From: Burkholderia gladioli | GTDB lineage: Bacteria; Pseudomonadota; Gammaproteobacteria; Burkholderiales; Burkholderiaceae | NCBI RefSeq assembly: GCF_000959725.1 | Contig: NZ_CP009322.1 | Coordinates: forward strand, 2,666,001 to 2,730,000 | DNA: 64,000 nucleotides | Reading direction: 5' to 3' | Shown here: piece by piece, positions 53,334-63,505 of the stretch | How the letters are laid out: every line of letters starts with the position of its first letter | Position numbering within the stretch: position 1 is the first letter of the stretch | Notes under the pieces: model-generated | Databases searched by the model: none | Told to the model about the DNA's origin: nothing | What the model saw: only the letters and a program-made list of their open reading frames with translations | Program-made: the position numbers and the translations under genes

Positions 53334-54251
53334 TCACAGCCGAAGCGAAATCATGGTGTTGCCGTGCTGATGCCTCGCCATGTCCCGAGTGATGACGTAC
53401 GAGCGAAACAGGAGCCGATCGAAATCTTCGTCTTCGAAGAGATCGCGGCCGTGCAGGGCATAGTCGTTGGGGATCAGGAGCGCCTCGCCCTTGCGGATGA
53501 TGTGGCCGTTTTTTCGTCCAGCGACCAGCGCAAGCTCCGTGACGCGCTTCAATGCGGCCTCTGCTTCCCGAGAGGTGTCTTCGTCGAGCCCTGCAATCGG
53601 GCGAATATTGTCGAAGCTCATGCGAATCCTCAGTCGGTCTGCCGGATCACGGTCAAGGATGCTGATCCGTCTGATTTGCTCGCAGGGCCACCGCAATTTG
53701 CCGCCGGCTCGTATTTCATAAATGTCGCGATGCAGTAAGCCCAATTCCCGCTCCGTCAGCGAAGCCGCGATTTCCGTGGCCTCGGCCAGCAGGGTTTTCG
53801 GAACCTTGCCCTCAGCGGTGTGAGCGACCAGCGCCAGCGCTGCCGGCCTGCAACGGTCGGACGCAAAGGTGAGGTCGTTGTGCATCGTCAGCAACTCCAG
53901 CCCACTGCTGGACTCGTGCGATAGCGAGGTCGGACGGATGTCCGTGATGTAACTCTGGTTGTACTCGGAATATCCTGCGCATTTCCCGATTGCCTCGCCA
54001 ATTGCCAGAACCAGGATTTTTGAATCCTCGACGTCGGAGAATGCGGGCAGGTTCGTGATCAGCAGCGGCCGCGGCGCATCCCAGAAAATATCGCCCAATC
54101 GAACCGGGAACTCATTCTCGTATACTGCCAACCGCGCCAAATAGCGGCTTTGTATTTGTCCCGGACAGTCCCGGCGCACCTTGAGAACCAGCGACTTCAA
54201 TTCATCAGACTGAGGATTCGAAAGATGGATCGTTTTCAAGACTTCGCTCAT
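53334..54251 (-). CDS. TauD/clavaminate-synthase-like Fe(II)/2-oxoglutarate oxygenase
   Basis: This 305-aa protein is the first gene of the operon. The metal triad is His124-x-Asp126 (MHND) and His267 (ALHGRD), with Arg283 in LLFRSY as the 2-oxoglutarate-binding residue. The region following the HxD motif (DRCRPAALALVAHTAEG) resembles amino-acid beta-hydroxylases such as AsnO/VioC and the clavaminate synthase group, which act on free or tethered amino acids. With the PhyH protein it makes two distinct oxygenases in one operon. Confidence 0.87.
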   Translation of the reverse strand: MSEVLKTIHLSNPQSDELKSLVLKVRRDCPGQIQSRYLARLAVYENEFPVRLGDIFWDAPRPLLITNLPAFSDVEDSKILVLAIGEAIGKCAGYSEYNQSYITDIRPTSLSHESSSGLELLTMHNDLTFASDRCRPAALALVAHTAEGKVPKTLLAEATEIAASLTERELGLLHRDIYEIRAGGKLRWPCEQIRRISILDRDPADRLRIRMSFDNIRPIAGLDEDTSREAEAALKRVTELALVAGRKNGHIIRKGEALLIPNDYALHGRDLFEDEDFDRLLFRSYVITRDMARHQHGNTMISLRL

Positions 54252-54816
54252 TTGAGTGCCTCGGTTTTGAAGGCGATATCGCTTGTCGACTCCGTCCGAT
54301 CAGGACGGGTTGCCCGATGTCAGCCGGCCCGGCACGGCCGGACGCACGGCGAGCCGCCAGCCGACGAGTGGACCGCGTCAGTGCCTGGAATGCTGATGTC
54401 GATTCGCCCCGAGACGCGGCGAATCGGGAAGTAAGGGGCGCAATTCCAACATGTCGGCCGCTCGTTTTCGAGGGTGTGGCTCAGGGAATACCTGAAAGTG
54501 ATGTGAATGCCATGGTCGCATCGCCTCGTCATGTGGCCATTATGGAATCCGCATATTGAAATATGCGAGATAGATTGCATTTCTCTTTCAGCGTCGCTGA
54601 TTCACGCACAAATTCATGCTAATGGCGTTGCTGCTGGCGGGAAAGCGAAAAATACGCTACCGTGGTGGCGCGTTTAAGTATCCATGTCGATTCCTCGACA
54701 ATGAAGTCACCGCTGAAAACAGCAAGCTTTAATCCATCCCGGCTCGACAAAAACAGCCTTGTTGTTATCGCATCAGAATTGTCAATCCATCGACCACCAC
54801 GGGTGATTCGACCGAT
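54252..54816. other. Divergent regulatory region between the seven-gene operon and its LysR gene
   Basis: This 565-bp spacer contains no credible gene. It is noticeably less GC-rich than the flanks towards the LysR side. It must hold the operon promoter and the LysR promoter, and it contains the dyad listed at 54550-54567. Confidence 0.7.
54550..54567. promoter_or_regulatory. 18-bp dyad, candidate LysR operator
   Basis: Two perfect 7-bp arms, CGCATAT and ATATGCG, surround a 4-bp spacer. It lies about 300 bp before the operon's first ATG and 250 bp before the LysR ATG. The dyad lies in the spacer shared by divergent genes, the usual setting for a LysR binding site; the strict T-N11-A spacing is not exact here. 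Confidence 0.5.
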
Positions 54817-55740
54817 ATGAGACTGCCTTCCTTGCGAAATCTTCAGGTATTCGAAGCAGCCGCCAGACATCAGAGCTTTCGCGAGGCCGCCGATGCGTTG
54901 TTTCTGACGCACGGCGCCGTCGGCAAGCAGATCAAGGCGCTCGAAACCGAGTTGGGGGTGGAACTCTTTGCCCGCATAGGACGACGTGTCGTATTGACCA
55001 GTCATGGACGGCGCCTGCTGATTGCGATGTCCGAGGCGCTCGAGCGGATCAGCGAGACGGTCGGCGAGTTGCAACAGGAGTCACGGCATCCGGCGGACCG
55101 CCTGCCGGTAACAGTCGTGCCGTCGTTCGCGACACGCTGGCTGTTGCCAAGGTTGAAGGATTTTCACGAGCGTCATCCCGAAGTCACAGTGGAATTGGTC
55201 CCGACCGTGGCGACGCTCGATCTGTCGGCCAAGCATATTCCGCTCGGCATCAGGATGGGGCAGGGAAGCTGGAGCGGCCTCGAAGCGGAGCGTCTGACGA
55301 CCGAGGAGCTGTTTCCCGTCGCCGCGCCAGACGGCATCGAGGGCTTCGCTACCTTGCCCGGCTCCGTCCACGACATGCTTAGCTATCCGCTTCTGAATCC
55401 CTACGACGAGTGGGAACGATGGTTCAAACGTGCCGGCATCAAGACGCCGGTGTGCGCGCGCGGACCGACCTATCAAGACGCCTCGCAGTTGCTACGGGCG
55501 GCCGAGGAACGCAAGGGCGTCGCGCTCGGCAGGAGATGGCTGGCCATGGACGCGATTCGGGAAGGACGGCTGGTACGCTTGCAGGGACCGGCAATGCCAA
55601 CGACCCATGCCTATTTCCTGGTGCGTCCCAAGGCACATCCGTTGCCGGCCGCGGCCCAGGCTTTCGTCTCCTGGATCAGGCATCAAATACTGCAGTGTCA
55701 GGTCGAATTTCCCGAGTCCGAATCCTCATCGAGCAGTTGA
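54817..55740 (+). CDS. LysR-family transcriptional regulator (GcvA-like)
   Basis: This 307-aa protein has an N-terminal winged helix-turn-helix (LRNLQVFEAAARHQSFREAADALFLTHGAVGKQIKALE) and a periplasmic-binding-protein-like effector domain from about residue 92. The sequence is closest in style to GcvA/AmpR-type LysR proteins. It is divergent from the seven-gene operon, so it is the obvious candidate regulator. An MFS gene follows 94 bp downstream on the same strand. The LysR effector is often a pathway intermediate. Confidence 0.92.
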   Translation: MRLPSLRNLQVFEAAARHQSFREAADALFLTHGAVGKQIKALETELGVELFARIGRRVVLTSHGRRLLIAMSEALERISETVGELQQESRHPADRLPVTVVPSFATRWLLPRLKDFHERHPEVTVELVPTVATLDLSAKHIPLGIRMGQGSWSGLEAERLTTEELFPVAAPDGIEGFATLPGSVHDMLSYPLLNPYDEWERWFKRAGIKTPVCARGPTYQDASQLLRAAEERKGVALGRRWLAMDAIREGRLVRLQGPAMPTTHAYFLVRPKAHPLPAAAQAFVSWIRHQILQCQVEFPESESSSSS

Positions 55741-55834
55741 CGCCCTCCCCAAGACGCCTTGCCGCGAGTTCTGGGTTGCGCCAGGCGACAAGGCAAGCGC
55801 AGCGGCATTGGCACGACCAACCTGGGCAGAAGTC

Positions 55835-57091
55835 ATGAAAGCATTCGCATGGTTGCAAATGTTGTCGTTAAGGGAACGACGCGCGCTGTATGCCGGATTC
55901 GGCGGCTATGCGGTCGACGCATTCGACTTCATGATCTATCCGTTCCTGATTCCAACACTGATTTCAAGCTTGGGCATGTCGCAAGGCGAGGCCGGGATGA
56001 TCGCGACCGGCTCCCTCGTCTCGTCCGCGCTGGGCGGTTGGTTGGCTGGCATACTCGCCGACCGCTACGGTCGCGTGTTCATCCTGCAATGGACCATCGC
56101 CACGTTCGCGGTATTCACCTGTCTTTCCGGATTCGCGCAGTCGTTCTGGCAGCTTCTTGCCACGCGCACGCTGCAAGGCCTGGGTTTCGGCGGAGAATGG
56201 TCGGTCGTGACGATCATGATGGCGGAAACCATCCGAATTCCCGAGCTTCGGGCGCGCGCGGTCGGTACCGTGCAGAGCAGCTGGTCGCTCGGCTGGGCCG
56301 TCGCCGCCTTGGTGTATTGGGCATCGTTTACGCTGCTGCCGGAATCGCTGGCATGGCGCGCATGCTTCGGCGTCGGCATCATTCCCGCGCTATGGATCGT
56401 CTATATTCGCCGCCATGTCGCCGAGCCCGACATCTACCTGGAGACGCGGCGCAAGACGCCGCCGGGCATGCATTTCGTGCGGATCTTCAGTCGCGCGCAG
56501 CTGCCCAGGACGGTTCTAGGCAGCCTGCTGTGCAGCGGCATGCTGGGGGGCTATTTCGCGATCACCATGTGGTTGCCGACGTACCTGAAGACCTTCCGGC
56601 ATCTTTCTGTCTTCAATACCGGGGGCTACCTGATCGTGCTGATCGTGGGCTCGTTCGTCGGCTATCTTGTCGGTGCCTCGCTGTCCGACCGGATCGGGCG
56701 GCGCGCCTCGTTCATCGCGTTCGCATTGGGTTCGTTCGCCCTGGCGATGACATACACGATGCTGCCCGTGACCAACACCATGATGCTCTTGCTCGGCTTC
56801 CCGCTGGGCATCGCCATGCAGGGAATCTTCGCGGGCATCGGCGCATACCTTTCGGAACTCTACCCGGGAGCCATTCGCGGTTCCGGACAGGGCTTCTGCT
56901 ACAACTTCGGCCGTGGCACGGGTTCGCTGTTTCCCGTCACGGTTGGGATGCTGTCGCGGCATCTTTCCCTCGTCAGCGCCATCGGGCTGGTGGCCGGAAG
57001 CGCGTATTTGCTGGTGATCGTCTCCGCCCTGCTGCTGCCTGAAACCCGCGGCAAATCCTTCGCGGATCCAGAACCGCTCATACCCGAGTGA
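55835..57091 (+). CDS. MFS metabolite:H+ symporter
   Basis: This 418-aa protein has about twelve membrane segments and the conserved loops AGILADRYGRVF and ASLSDRIGRRASF. The TM1 motif VDAFDFMIYPFLIP places it in the aromatic-acid/sialic-acid symporter branch. Start MKAFAWLQML at 55835; the longer frame runs back into the LysR gene. It follows the LysR gene in the same direction and may be co-transcribed, which could make it an uptake system for the LysR effector. Confidence 0.85.
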   Translation: MKAFAWLQMLSLRERRALYAGFGGYAVDAFDFMIYPFLIPTLISSLGMSQGEAGMIATGSLVSSALGGWLAGILADRYGRVFILQWTIATFAVFTCLSGFAQSFWQLLATRTLQGLGFGGEWSVVTIMMAETIRIPELRARAVGTVQSSWSLGWAVAALVYWASFTLLPESLAWRACFGVGIIPALWIVYIRRHVAEPDIYLETRRKTPPGMHFVRIFSRAQLPRTVLGSLLCSGMLGGYFAITMWLPTYLKTFRHLSVFNTGGYLIVLIVGSFVGYLVGASLSDRIGRRASFIAFALGSFALAMTYTMLPVTNTMMLLLGFPLGIAMQGIFAGIGAYLSELYPGAIRGSGQGFCYNFGRGTGSLFPVTVGMLSRHLSLVSAIGLVAGSAYLLVIVSALLLPETRGKSFADPEPLIPE

Positions 57092-57148
57092 TATGCGGCC
57101 CGGCGGGTTGCCGGGATGACGGCGGCGCTCGAACCGCTCACTCGACGC

Positions 57149-58123
<975 letters not shown>

Positions 58124-58132
58124 GCGCTCGCC

Positions 58133-59134
58133 TCAGGCGCGCTGCGCGCGGTCCCACGGAAACAGCTTGCGGCCCAGCAGGCCGAGCACGATGTCGGTGC
58201 CCAGGCCGATGATCCCGATCATCAGGATCGCCGCGTAGACATTGTCGAAATGCTGGTAGCGCGCCTGCTGGCTGATGTACCAGGTGATGCCCGAGCTGGT
58301 GCCCACCAGCTCCGCGACGATCAGGTAGGTCCAGGCCCAGCCCAGCAGGATGCGCTGGTCGCGATAGAGGTCGGGCAGGATGCCGGGGATCGCCACGTGC
58401 GCGACCAGCCCCGGCTTCTTCGCGCCCAGCGTCATGGCCGCCTCGAACAACGCGTAGTCGAGCTTGCGCGTGGTGTTGGCGACGATCAGCACCTGCTGGA
58501 AGAAGGTGCCGATCACGATGATGGCGATCTTCGGCGCGTCGTAGATGCCGAGCACCGCCACCATCAGCGCGCCGAAGGCGGGCGCGGGCAGGTAGCGGAA
58601 GAACTCGAGGAAGGGTTCGTTCAGGCGCGCCACCGCGCCGAACACGCCGCACAGGATGCCGATCGGCACGCCCAGCGCCGAGGAGATCACGAAGCCCCAG
58701 AAGATCACCTGGATGCTGTGCCAGAGGCTCTGGTGCAGCCACACGCCCTCGCGCGAGGCCGGCGGCGTCGTGAAGGCCGTGTAGAAGGCGCGCAGCACCT
58801 CGTGCGGCGCCGGCAGGTAGACCGGGTTCGCGCGAATGCCGGCCGGCGGCGCGGCATGCGCCTCGCGCGCGTGGGCGAGTTCGTCGTCGAACACGGCGCG
58901 ATCGACGCGCATGCCGGGCTGGAAATAATCGACGCTGCCGGGGTTGGTGATCAGCATCTGCGGATGCCAGACGAAGGGCACGTAGCTGATCACGCACCAC
59001 ACCAGCAGCGGCAGCAGGAAGGAGCCCAGGCCTAGCGTCCAGCGGGCGTGGGGGGACAGCTCGCGACGCACCGAGAGCCAGTCGGTGCGAGGGGCGCGAT
59101 TGCTGCGGTCGGTACGTCGGGGGACGGTGTTCAT
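58133..59134 (-). CDS. ABC transporter permease
   Basis: This 333-aa protein has about six membrane segments and the EAA-loop-like MTLGAKKPGLVAHVAIPGILPDLYRDQRI that contacts the ATPase. I chose the ATG at 59134 (MNTVPRRTDRS): it has a GGAG 8 nt upstream and avoids overlap with the carboxylase gene, 86 bp away. The substrate-binding protein is not in the window and should lie further upstream. Confidence 0.88.
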   Translation of the reverse strand: MNTVPRRTDRSNRAPRTDWLSVRRELSPHARWTLGLGSFLLPLLVWCVISYVPFVWHPQMLITNPGSVDYFQPGMRVDRAVFDDELAHAREAHAAPPAGIRANPVYLPAPHEVLRAFYTAFTTPPASREGVWLHQSLWHSIQVIFWGFVISSALGVPIGILCGVFGAVARLNEPFLEFFRYLPAPAFGALMVAVLGIYDAPKIAIIVIGTFFQQVLIVANTTRKLDYALFEAAMTLGAKKPGLVAHVAIPGILPDLYRDQRILLGWAWTYLIVAELVGTSSGITWYISQQARYQHFDNVYAAILMIGIIGLGTDIVLGLLGRKLFPWDRAQRA

Positions 59135-59220
59135 TCCGTTCTCCAGGTTGACCGCGCCGCCTTCCCGGGCGGCGCGGTACGTTGATCGGGCAGCGGATTC
59201 GGGCACGGCGGCCAGCGCCT

Positions 59221-62200
59221 TCAGGCGCTCACCGCCTCGCCGGTGCGGATCACCATCAGGCGCTGCCCCGCCGCCACCGGCGCGCCCACCGCGCAATCGA
59301 TCGTGTCGATCACGCCCGCCTCAGCGGCCTGCACCGTCACCTCCATCTTCATCGATTCGAGGATCGCGATCGGCTCGCCCTCGGCCACCGTCGCGCCCAC
59401 CTCCACCAGCAGCTTCCAGACCGAGCCCGAGACGTCGGCCGTCACCGCGCGGCGGGCCGGGTCCAGCGCGTCGGCCGCCGCCGGGTTCGTGCTCCCCTCC
59501 CCGCCGCCGGCCGAGGTTTCGTCGACGTAATCGGCCTGGCCCGTCAGCCGCCAGCGTTCGCGCTCGGCATCGAAGGCGGCCTGCTGGCGCGTCTTGAAGG
59601 CGGCGATCGAATCGGCCTGGTCGCGCAGGAAGCGCCGGTATTCGCCAAGATCGAAGCTCGATGGCTCGATGCGCAGGCTCGCGCGGCCCGCCGTGAAATC
59701 CTCGCGCAAGGCGGCCAGCTCGGCCTCGCTGACCTCATAAAAGCGGATCTCGTCGAAGAAGCGCAGCAGCCAGGGCTTGCCGGGCTCGAACTCGCGCGTG
59801 CTGCGATAGCGGTTCCACATCTGCACGGTGCGCCCGACGAACTGGTAGCCGCCCGGCCCTTCCATGCCGTAGACGCACAGATACGCCCCGCCGATGCCGA
59901 CCGCGTTTTCCGGCGTCCAGGTGCGCGCCGGGTTGTACTTGGTGGTCACCAGCCGGTGGCGCGGATCGAGCGGCGTGGCCACCGGCGCGCCGAGGTAGAC
60001 GTCGCCGAGCCCCATCACGAGATAGCGCGCGTCGAACACGATGCGCTTGACGTCCTCGATCGAATCGAGCCCGTTGATGCGGCGGATGAATTCGATATTG
60101 CTGGGGCACCAGGGCGCGTCGGGGCGCACCGACTGCATGTAGCGCTCGATCGCGATGCGCGTCGAGGGATCGTCCCAGGACAGCGGCAGGTGCACGATGC
60201 GGTTCGGCACGCGCGCCTCGGCGTCGTCGGGCAGTTCGTGCTCGGCGCGGCGCAGGTGGTCGAGCAGCCGCGCGATCGGCAGCCGATCGGGATCGACATG
60301 GACCTGCAGCGAGCGGATCCCCGGCGTGAGATCGACGATGCCGGGCAGCGGATGCGCTTGCAGCCAGCCCATCAGCGCATGCACGCGAAAACGCAGCTCG
60401 AGGTCGAGCACGGGCGGGCCGTATTCGATCAGCACGTTGCTGTCGCCGGAGCGGCGGTAGACCACGCCGATGCCGCGCCCGGCATCCGGATCGCGCAGCA
60501 GCACGCAATCGGGCGCCGTGAGCGGCTTGGTTGCGCGTGCATCGATCTCGGCGGCGGCGGTTTCTTCCGCGACGGGAACGGCAGTGCGCGCGGCCGGCGC
60601 GAAACGCACCGTATCGCCGGGCCGCAGTTGCCCGAGCTTCCACAGCTCGTCGCGCACCACCGTCACCGGGCACACGAAGCCGCCCAGGCTCGGGCCGTCC
60701 GGGCCGAGGATCACCGGCATGTCGCCGGTGAAATCGACCGCGCCGATCGCATAGGCGTTGTCGTGGATGTTGGAGGGATGCAGCCCGGCCTCGCCGCCGT
60801 CGCTGCGGGCCCAGCGCGGCTTCGGCCCGACCAGGCGCACGCCCGTGCGGCTCGAGTTGTAGTGCACCACCCAGGCCGTGTCGTAGAGCATCGCGATATC
60901 GTCGGGCGTGAAGAAGTCGGGCGCGCCGTGCGGCCCGTCGAGCACGCCCAGCGTCCAGGCCTGGGTCAGTTGCGGCCGCTCGTGCTCGGCCAGCATCGCG
61001 CCGGCCTCGCCGCGCCCGGCGCCGGCGTCGAGATGCAGCACGTCGCCCTTGCGCAGCGCGCGCCCCGCATGGCCGCCGAACTGGCCCAGCGTGAAGGTCG
61101 CCTTGCTGCCCAGGTAGTCGGGCACCTGCAGGCCGCCCTTCACGGCCAGGCAGGCGCGCACGCCGGGCCCCGTCACGCCGCCGAGCTTGAGCACGGCGCC
61201 GGGCGCGGCGCGTCGGACCTGCCAGGCCGGCACCGGCTCGCCGTCGAGGGTGGCCGCGAACGCGGCGCCGCCGAGCACGAACAGCGTCGCGCAGTTGAAG
61301 CGCAGCGTCGCGCCGACCATCGTGAATTCGAGCCCGGCCGCCTCGGCGGGGTTGCCGAGCAGGCGGTTGGCCAGGTCGAAGGAACGGTCGTCCATCGGGC
61401 CCGAGGGCGGCACGCCGATATTCCAGTAGCCAGTGCGGCCCGGCGTCTGCTGCACGGTGGTCTGGATGCCGCCGTCGAGCACGTCGACGGTATGCGGCGC
61501 GAACACGAAGCGCGACAGGAAGGCGGTGGTCTGCGCGGCGCGCGCGAACGTGTCCGAGCCGACGATCGCGCGCAGGTAGTCGAGATTGGTCTCGATGCCG
61601 TACAGCGTGGTGCTCGCCAGCGCCTCGCGCAGCTTCGCGAGCGCGGCCTCGCGCGTGTCGCCCGCCACGATCAGCTTGGCCAGCAGCGGATCGTAATGGG
61701 CGCTGACCTCGGTGCCGGCCTCGACCCAGCTCTCCACGCGCGCCCCGGCCGGGAACTCGACATGCGTGAGCAGGCCCGCGCTGGGCTGGAAGCGCTTGTT
61801 CGGATCCTCGGCGTAGAGCCGCACCTGGATGCTCGCACCGCGCGGCAAGGCATTGGCTGCCAGCGCGGCGAGCGGCGGCAGGTCGCCCTCGGCCTCGAGG
61901 ATCATCCACTCCACCAGGTCGGTGCCGGTCACCTCCTCGGTCACGCAGTGCTCGACCTGCAGGCGCGTATTCACCTCCAGGAAATAGAAGCGGCGCGCCT
62001 CGGCGTCGAACACGTATTCGACGGTGCCGGCCGAGGCGTAATCCACCGCCTTCGCGAGCCGCACCGCGCCGGCATGCAGCCCGGCGCGCTCGGCCTCGCT
62101 CAGGCCCGGCGCCGGGGTTTCCTCGATCACCTTCTGGTTGCGCCGCTGCACCGAGCAGTCGCGTTCGCCGAGCGCGATCACCTCGCCGCGCCCGTCGCCG

Positions 62201-62841
62201 AAGATCTGCACCTCGATATGGCGCGCGGCCTCGACGTACTTCTCGACGAACACGCCGGCGTTCGCGAAGTTCGCCGCGCCCAGCCGCGCGACGGTCTCGA
62301 AGGCGGCGGCCAGTTGCCCGGCATCGCGGCACAGCGACATGCCGATCCCGCCGCCGCCGGCCGTGCTCTTGAGCATCACCGGATAACCGATCCGTCCGGC
62401 GGCTTCCAGCGCGGCCGCCGCGTCGGCCAGCAAGCCGGTGCCCGGCAGCAGCGGCACACCCTGCTCGCGCGCGATCTCGCGGGCACTGTGCTTGAGCCCG
62501 AAGGCGCGCATCTGCGCGGCGCGCGGCCCGATGAAGCGCAGCCCGGCCGCCTCGCAGGCCTCGGCGAATGCCGGGTTCTCGGACAGGAAGCCGTAGCCGG
62601 GATGGATCGCCTGCGCGCCGGTCTCGCGCGCGGCGGCCAGGATCGCCTCCATCCTCAGGTAGCTGTCGGCGGCGCCGGCGGGGCCGATGCAGACCGCCTG
62701 GTCGGCCAGGCCGACATGCGGCGCGTGCCGGTCGGCTTCGGAATAGACCGCCACCGAGGCGATGCCCAGCCGCCTGAGCGTGCGGATCACGCGGCAGGCG
62801 ATCTCGCCGCGATTGGCGACCAGCACCTTGGCGAATCTCAT
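59221..62841 (-). CDS. uca: Urea (or guanidine) carboxylase
   Basis: This 1206-aa biotin enzyme starts MRFAKVLVANRGEIACRVIRTL at 62841, overlapping the upstream stop (ATGA). Domains: biotin carboxylase (about 1-450, with MLKSTAGGGGIGM and FFLEVNTRLQVEH), then the KipI/KipA-like carboxyltransferase domains (about 480-1080), then a C-terminal biotinyl domain with ESMKM (biotinylated Lys near 1167). It carboxylates urea to allophanate, or in many bacteria guanidine to carboxyguanidine. No allophanate hydrolase is seen in the window. The two DUF1989 genes and ABC genes are the standard partners of both enzyme types. Confidence 0.93.
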   Translation of the reverse strand: MRFAKVLVANRGEIACRVIRTLRRLGIASVAVYSEADRHAPHVGLADQAVCIGPAGAADSYLRMEAILAAARETGAQAIHPGYGFLSENPAFAEACEAAGLRFIGPRAAQMRAFGLKHSAREIAREQGVPLLPGTGLLADAAAALEAAGRIGYPVMLKSTAGGGGIGMSLCRDAGQLAAAFETVARLGAANFANAGVFVEKYVEAARHIEVQIFGDGRGEVIALGERDCSVQRRNQKVIEETPAPGLSEAERAGLHAGAVRLAKAVDYASAGTVEYVFDAEARRFYFLEVNTRLQVEHCVTEEVTGTDLVEWMILEAEGDLPPLAALAANALPRGASIQVRLYAEDPNKRFQPSAGLLTHVEFPAGARVESWVEAGTEVSAHYDPLLAKLIVAGDTREAALAKLREALASTTLYGIETNLDYLRAIVGSDTFARAAQTTAFLSRFVFAPHTVDVLDGGIQTTVQQTPGRTGYWNIGVPPSGPMDDRSFDLANRLLGNPAEAAGLEFTMVGATLRFNCATLFVLGGAAFAATLDGEPVPAWQVRRAAPGAVLKLGGVTGPGVRACLAVKGGLQVPDYLGSKATFTLGQFGGHAGRALRKGDVLHLDAGAGRGEAGAMLAEHERPQLTQAWTLGVLDGPHGAPDFFTPDDIAMLYDTAWVVHYNSSRTGVRLVGPKPRWARSDGGEAGLHPSNIHDNAYAIGAVDFTGDMPVILGPDGPSLGGFVCPVTVVRDELWKLGQLRPGDTVRFAPAARTAVPVAEETAAAEIDARATKPLTAPDCVLLRDPDAGRGIGVVYRRSGDSNVLIEYGPPVLDLELRFRVHALMGWLQAHPLPGIVDLTPGIRSLQVHVDPDRLPIARLLDHLRRAEHELPDDAEARVPNRIVHLPLSWDDPSTRIAIERYMQSVRPDAPWCPSNIEFIRRINGLDSIEDVKRIVFDARYLVMGLGDVYLGAPVATPLDPRHRLVTTKYNPARTWTPENAVGIGGAYLCVYGMEGPGGYQFVGRTVQMWNRYRSTREFEPGKPWLLRFFDEIRFYEVSEAELAALREDFTAGRASLRIEPSSFDLGEYRRFLRDQADSIAAFKTRQQAAFDAERERWRLTGQADYVDETSAGGGEGSTNPAAADALDPARRAVTADVSGSVWKLLVEVGATVAEGEPIAILESMKMEVTVQAAEAGVIDTIDCAVGAPVAAGQRLMVIRTGEAVSA

Positions 62842-63494
62842 CGCGCCTCCCAGATCGTCAGCCGCACCGGCGTGGGGTTGTAGCCGTTGCAGGGGTTGTT
62901 GAGCTGCGGGCAGTTCGAGATCAGCACCGTGAGGTCCTGCTCGGCGCGCATCTCCACGTACTTGCCGGGCGCGGAGATGCCGTCCTCGAAGCTCAGGCCG
63001 CCCTCCGGCGTCACCGGCACGTTCATGAAGAAGTTGACGTTGCCCACCAGGTCGCGCTTGGACAGGCGCGTGCCGACCCCGCAGCTGCAATGCGTGATGG
63101 CCTTCAGGAAGGAGTCGCGGCAGTTGTGCATGTGGCGCTTCTCCAGCGCGTAGCGCACGGTATTGCTCTCGGCCGCGCAGGCGCCACCCAGCGTGTCGTG
63201 GCGCCCGCAGGTATCGGCCACGATGGTCGCCAGCGGGCGGCCGAGGTTCGACATCAGCACGCTGCCGGCGCCGAGGTAGATCCGTCGCTGCGCGCGGATC
63301 GTGTCCTGCGCGCTGTAGCGCTCGGCCGGATCGTGGCTGCTGTAGAACAGCGTGTCGACGGCCTGGTTGCCTTCCAGGTCGAGGATGCGCAGCACCTGCC
63401 CCTGCTTGAGCTCGTGCAGCCAGGGCTCGCCCGAGGGCAGCGTGTGGTCGTAGCTCGCGTCGCGCGGATCGAGACGGCTTTCGATGATCGTCAT
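62838..63494 (-). CDS. Urea-carboxylase-associated protein (DUF1989), second of the pair
   Basis: This 218-aa protein has several conserved Cys (GACAAE, CRDSF, HCSCGVG, SNCPQLNNPCNGYNPTP), the DUF1989 pattern. Homologous pairs form the regulatory/hydrolytic subunits of the carboxylated-product deiminase in guanidine pathways. The stop codon overlaps the carboxylase start (ATGA). Confidence 0.9.
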   Translation of the reverse strand: MTIIESRLDPRDASYDHTLPSGEPWLHELKQGQVLRILDLEGNQAVDTLFYSSHDPAERYSAQDTIRAQRRIYLGAGSVLMSNLGRPLATIVADTCGRHDTLGGACAAESNTVRYALEKRHMHNCRDSFLKAITHCSCGVGTRLSKRDLVGNVNFFMNVPVTPEGGLSFEDGISAPGKYVEMRAEQDLTVLISNCPQLNNPCNGYNPTPVRLTIWEAR

Positions 63495-63505
63495 GGCGGC
63501 GCTCC

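Noticed and set aside
46658..54251. Complete tabtoxin or beta-lactam cluster
   Set aside because: DapD-like, ATP-grasp and clavaminate-synthase-like genes recall tabtoxin, but there is no beta-lactam synthetase, no TabA-like decarboxylase and no TabP-type peptidase in view, and the opine-dehydrogenase and PhyH genes are extra.
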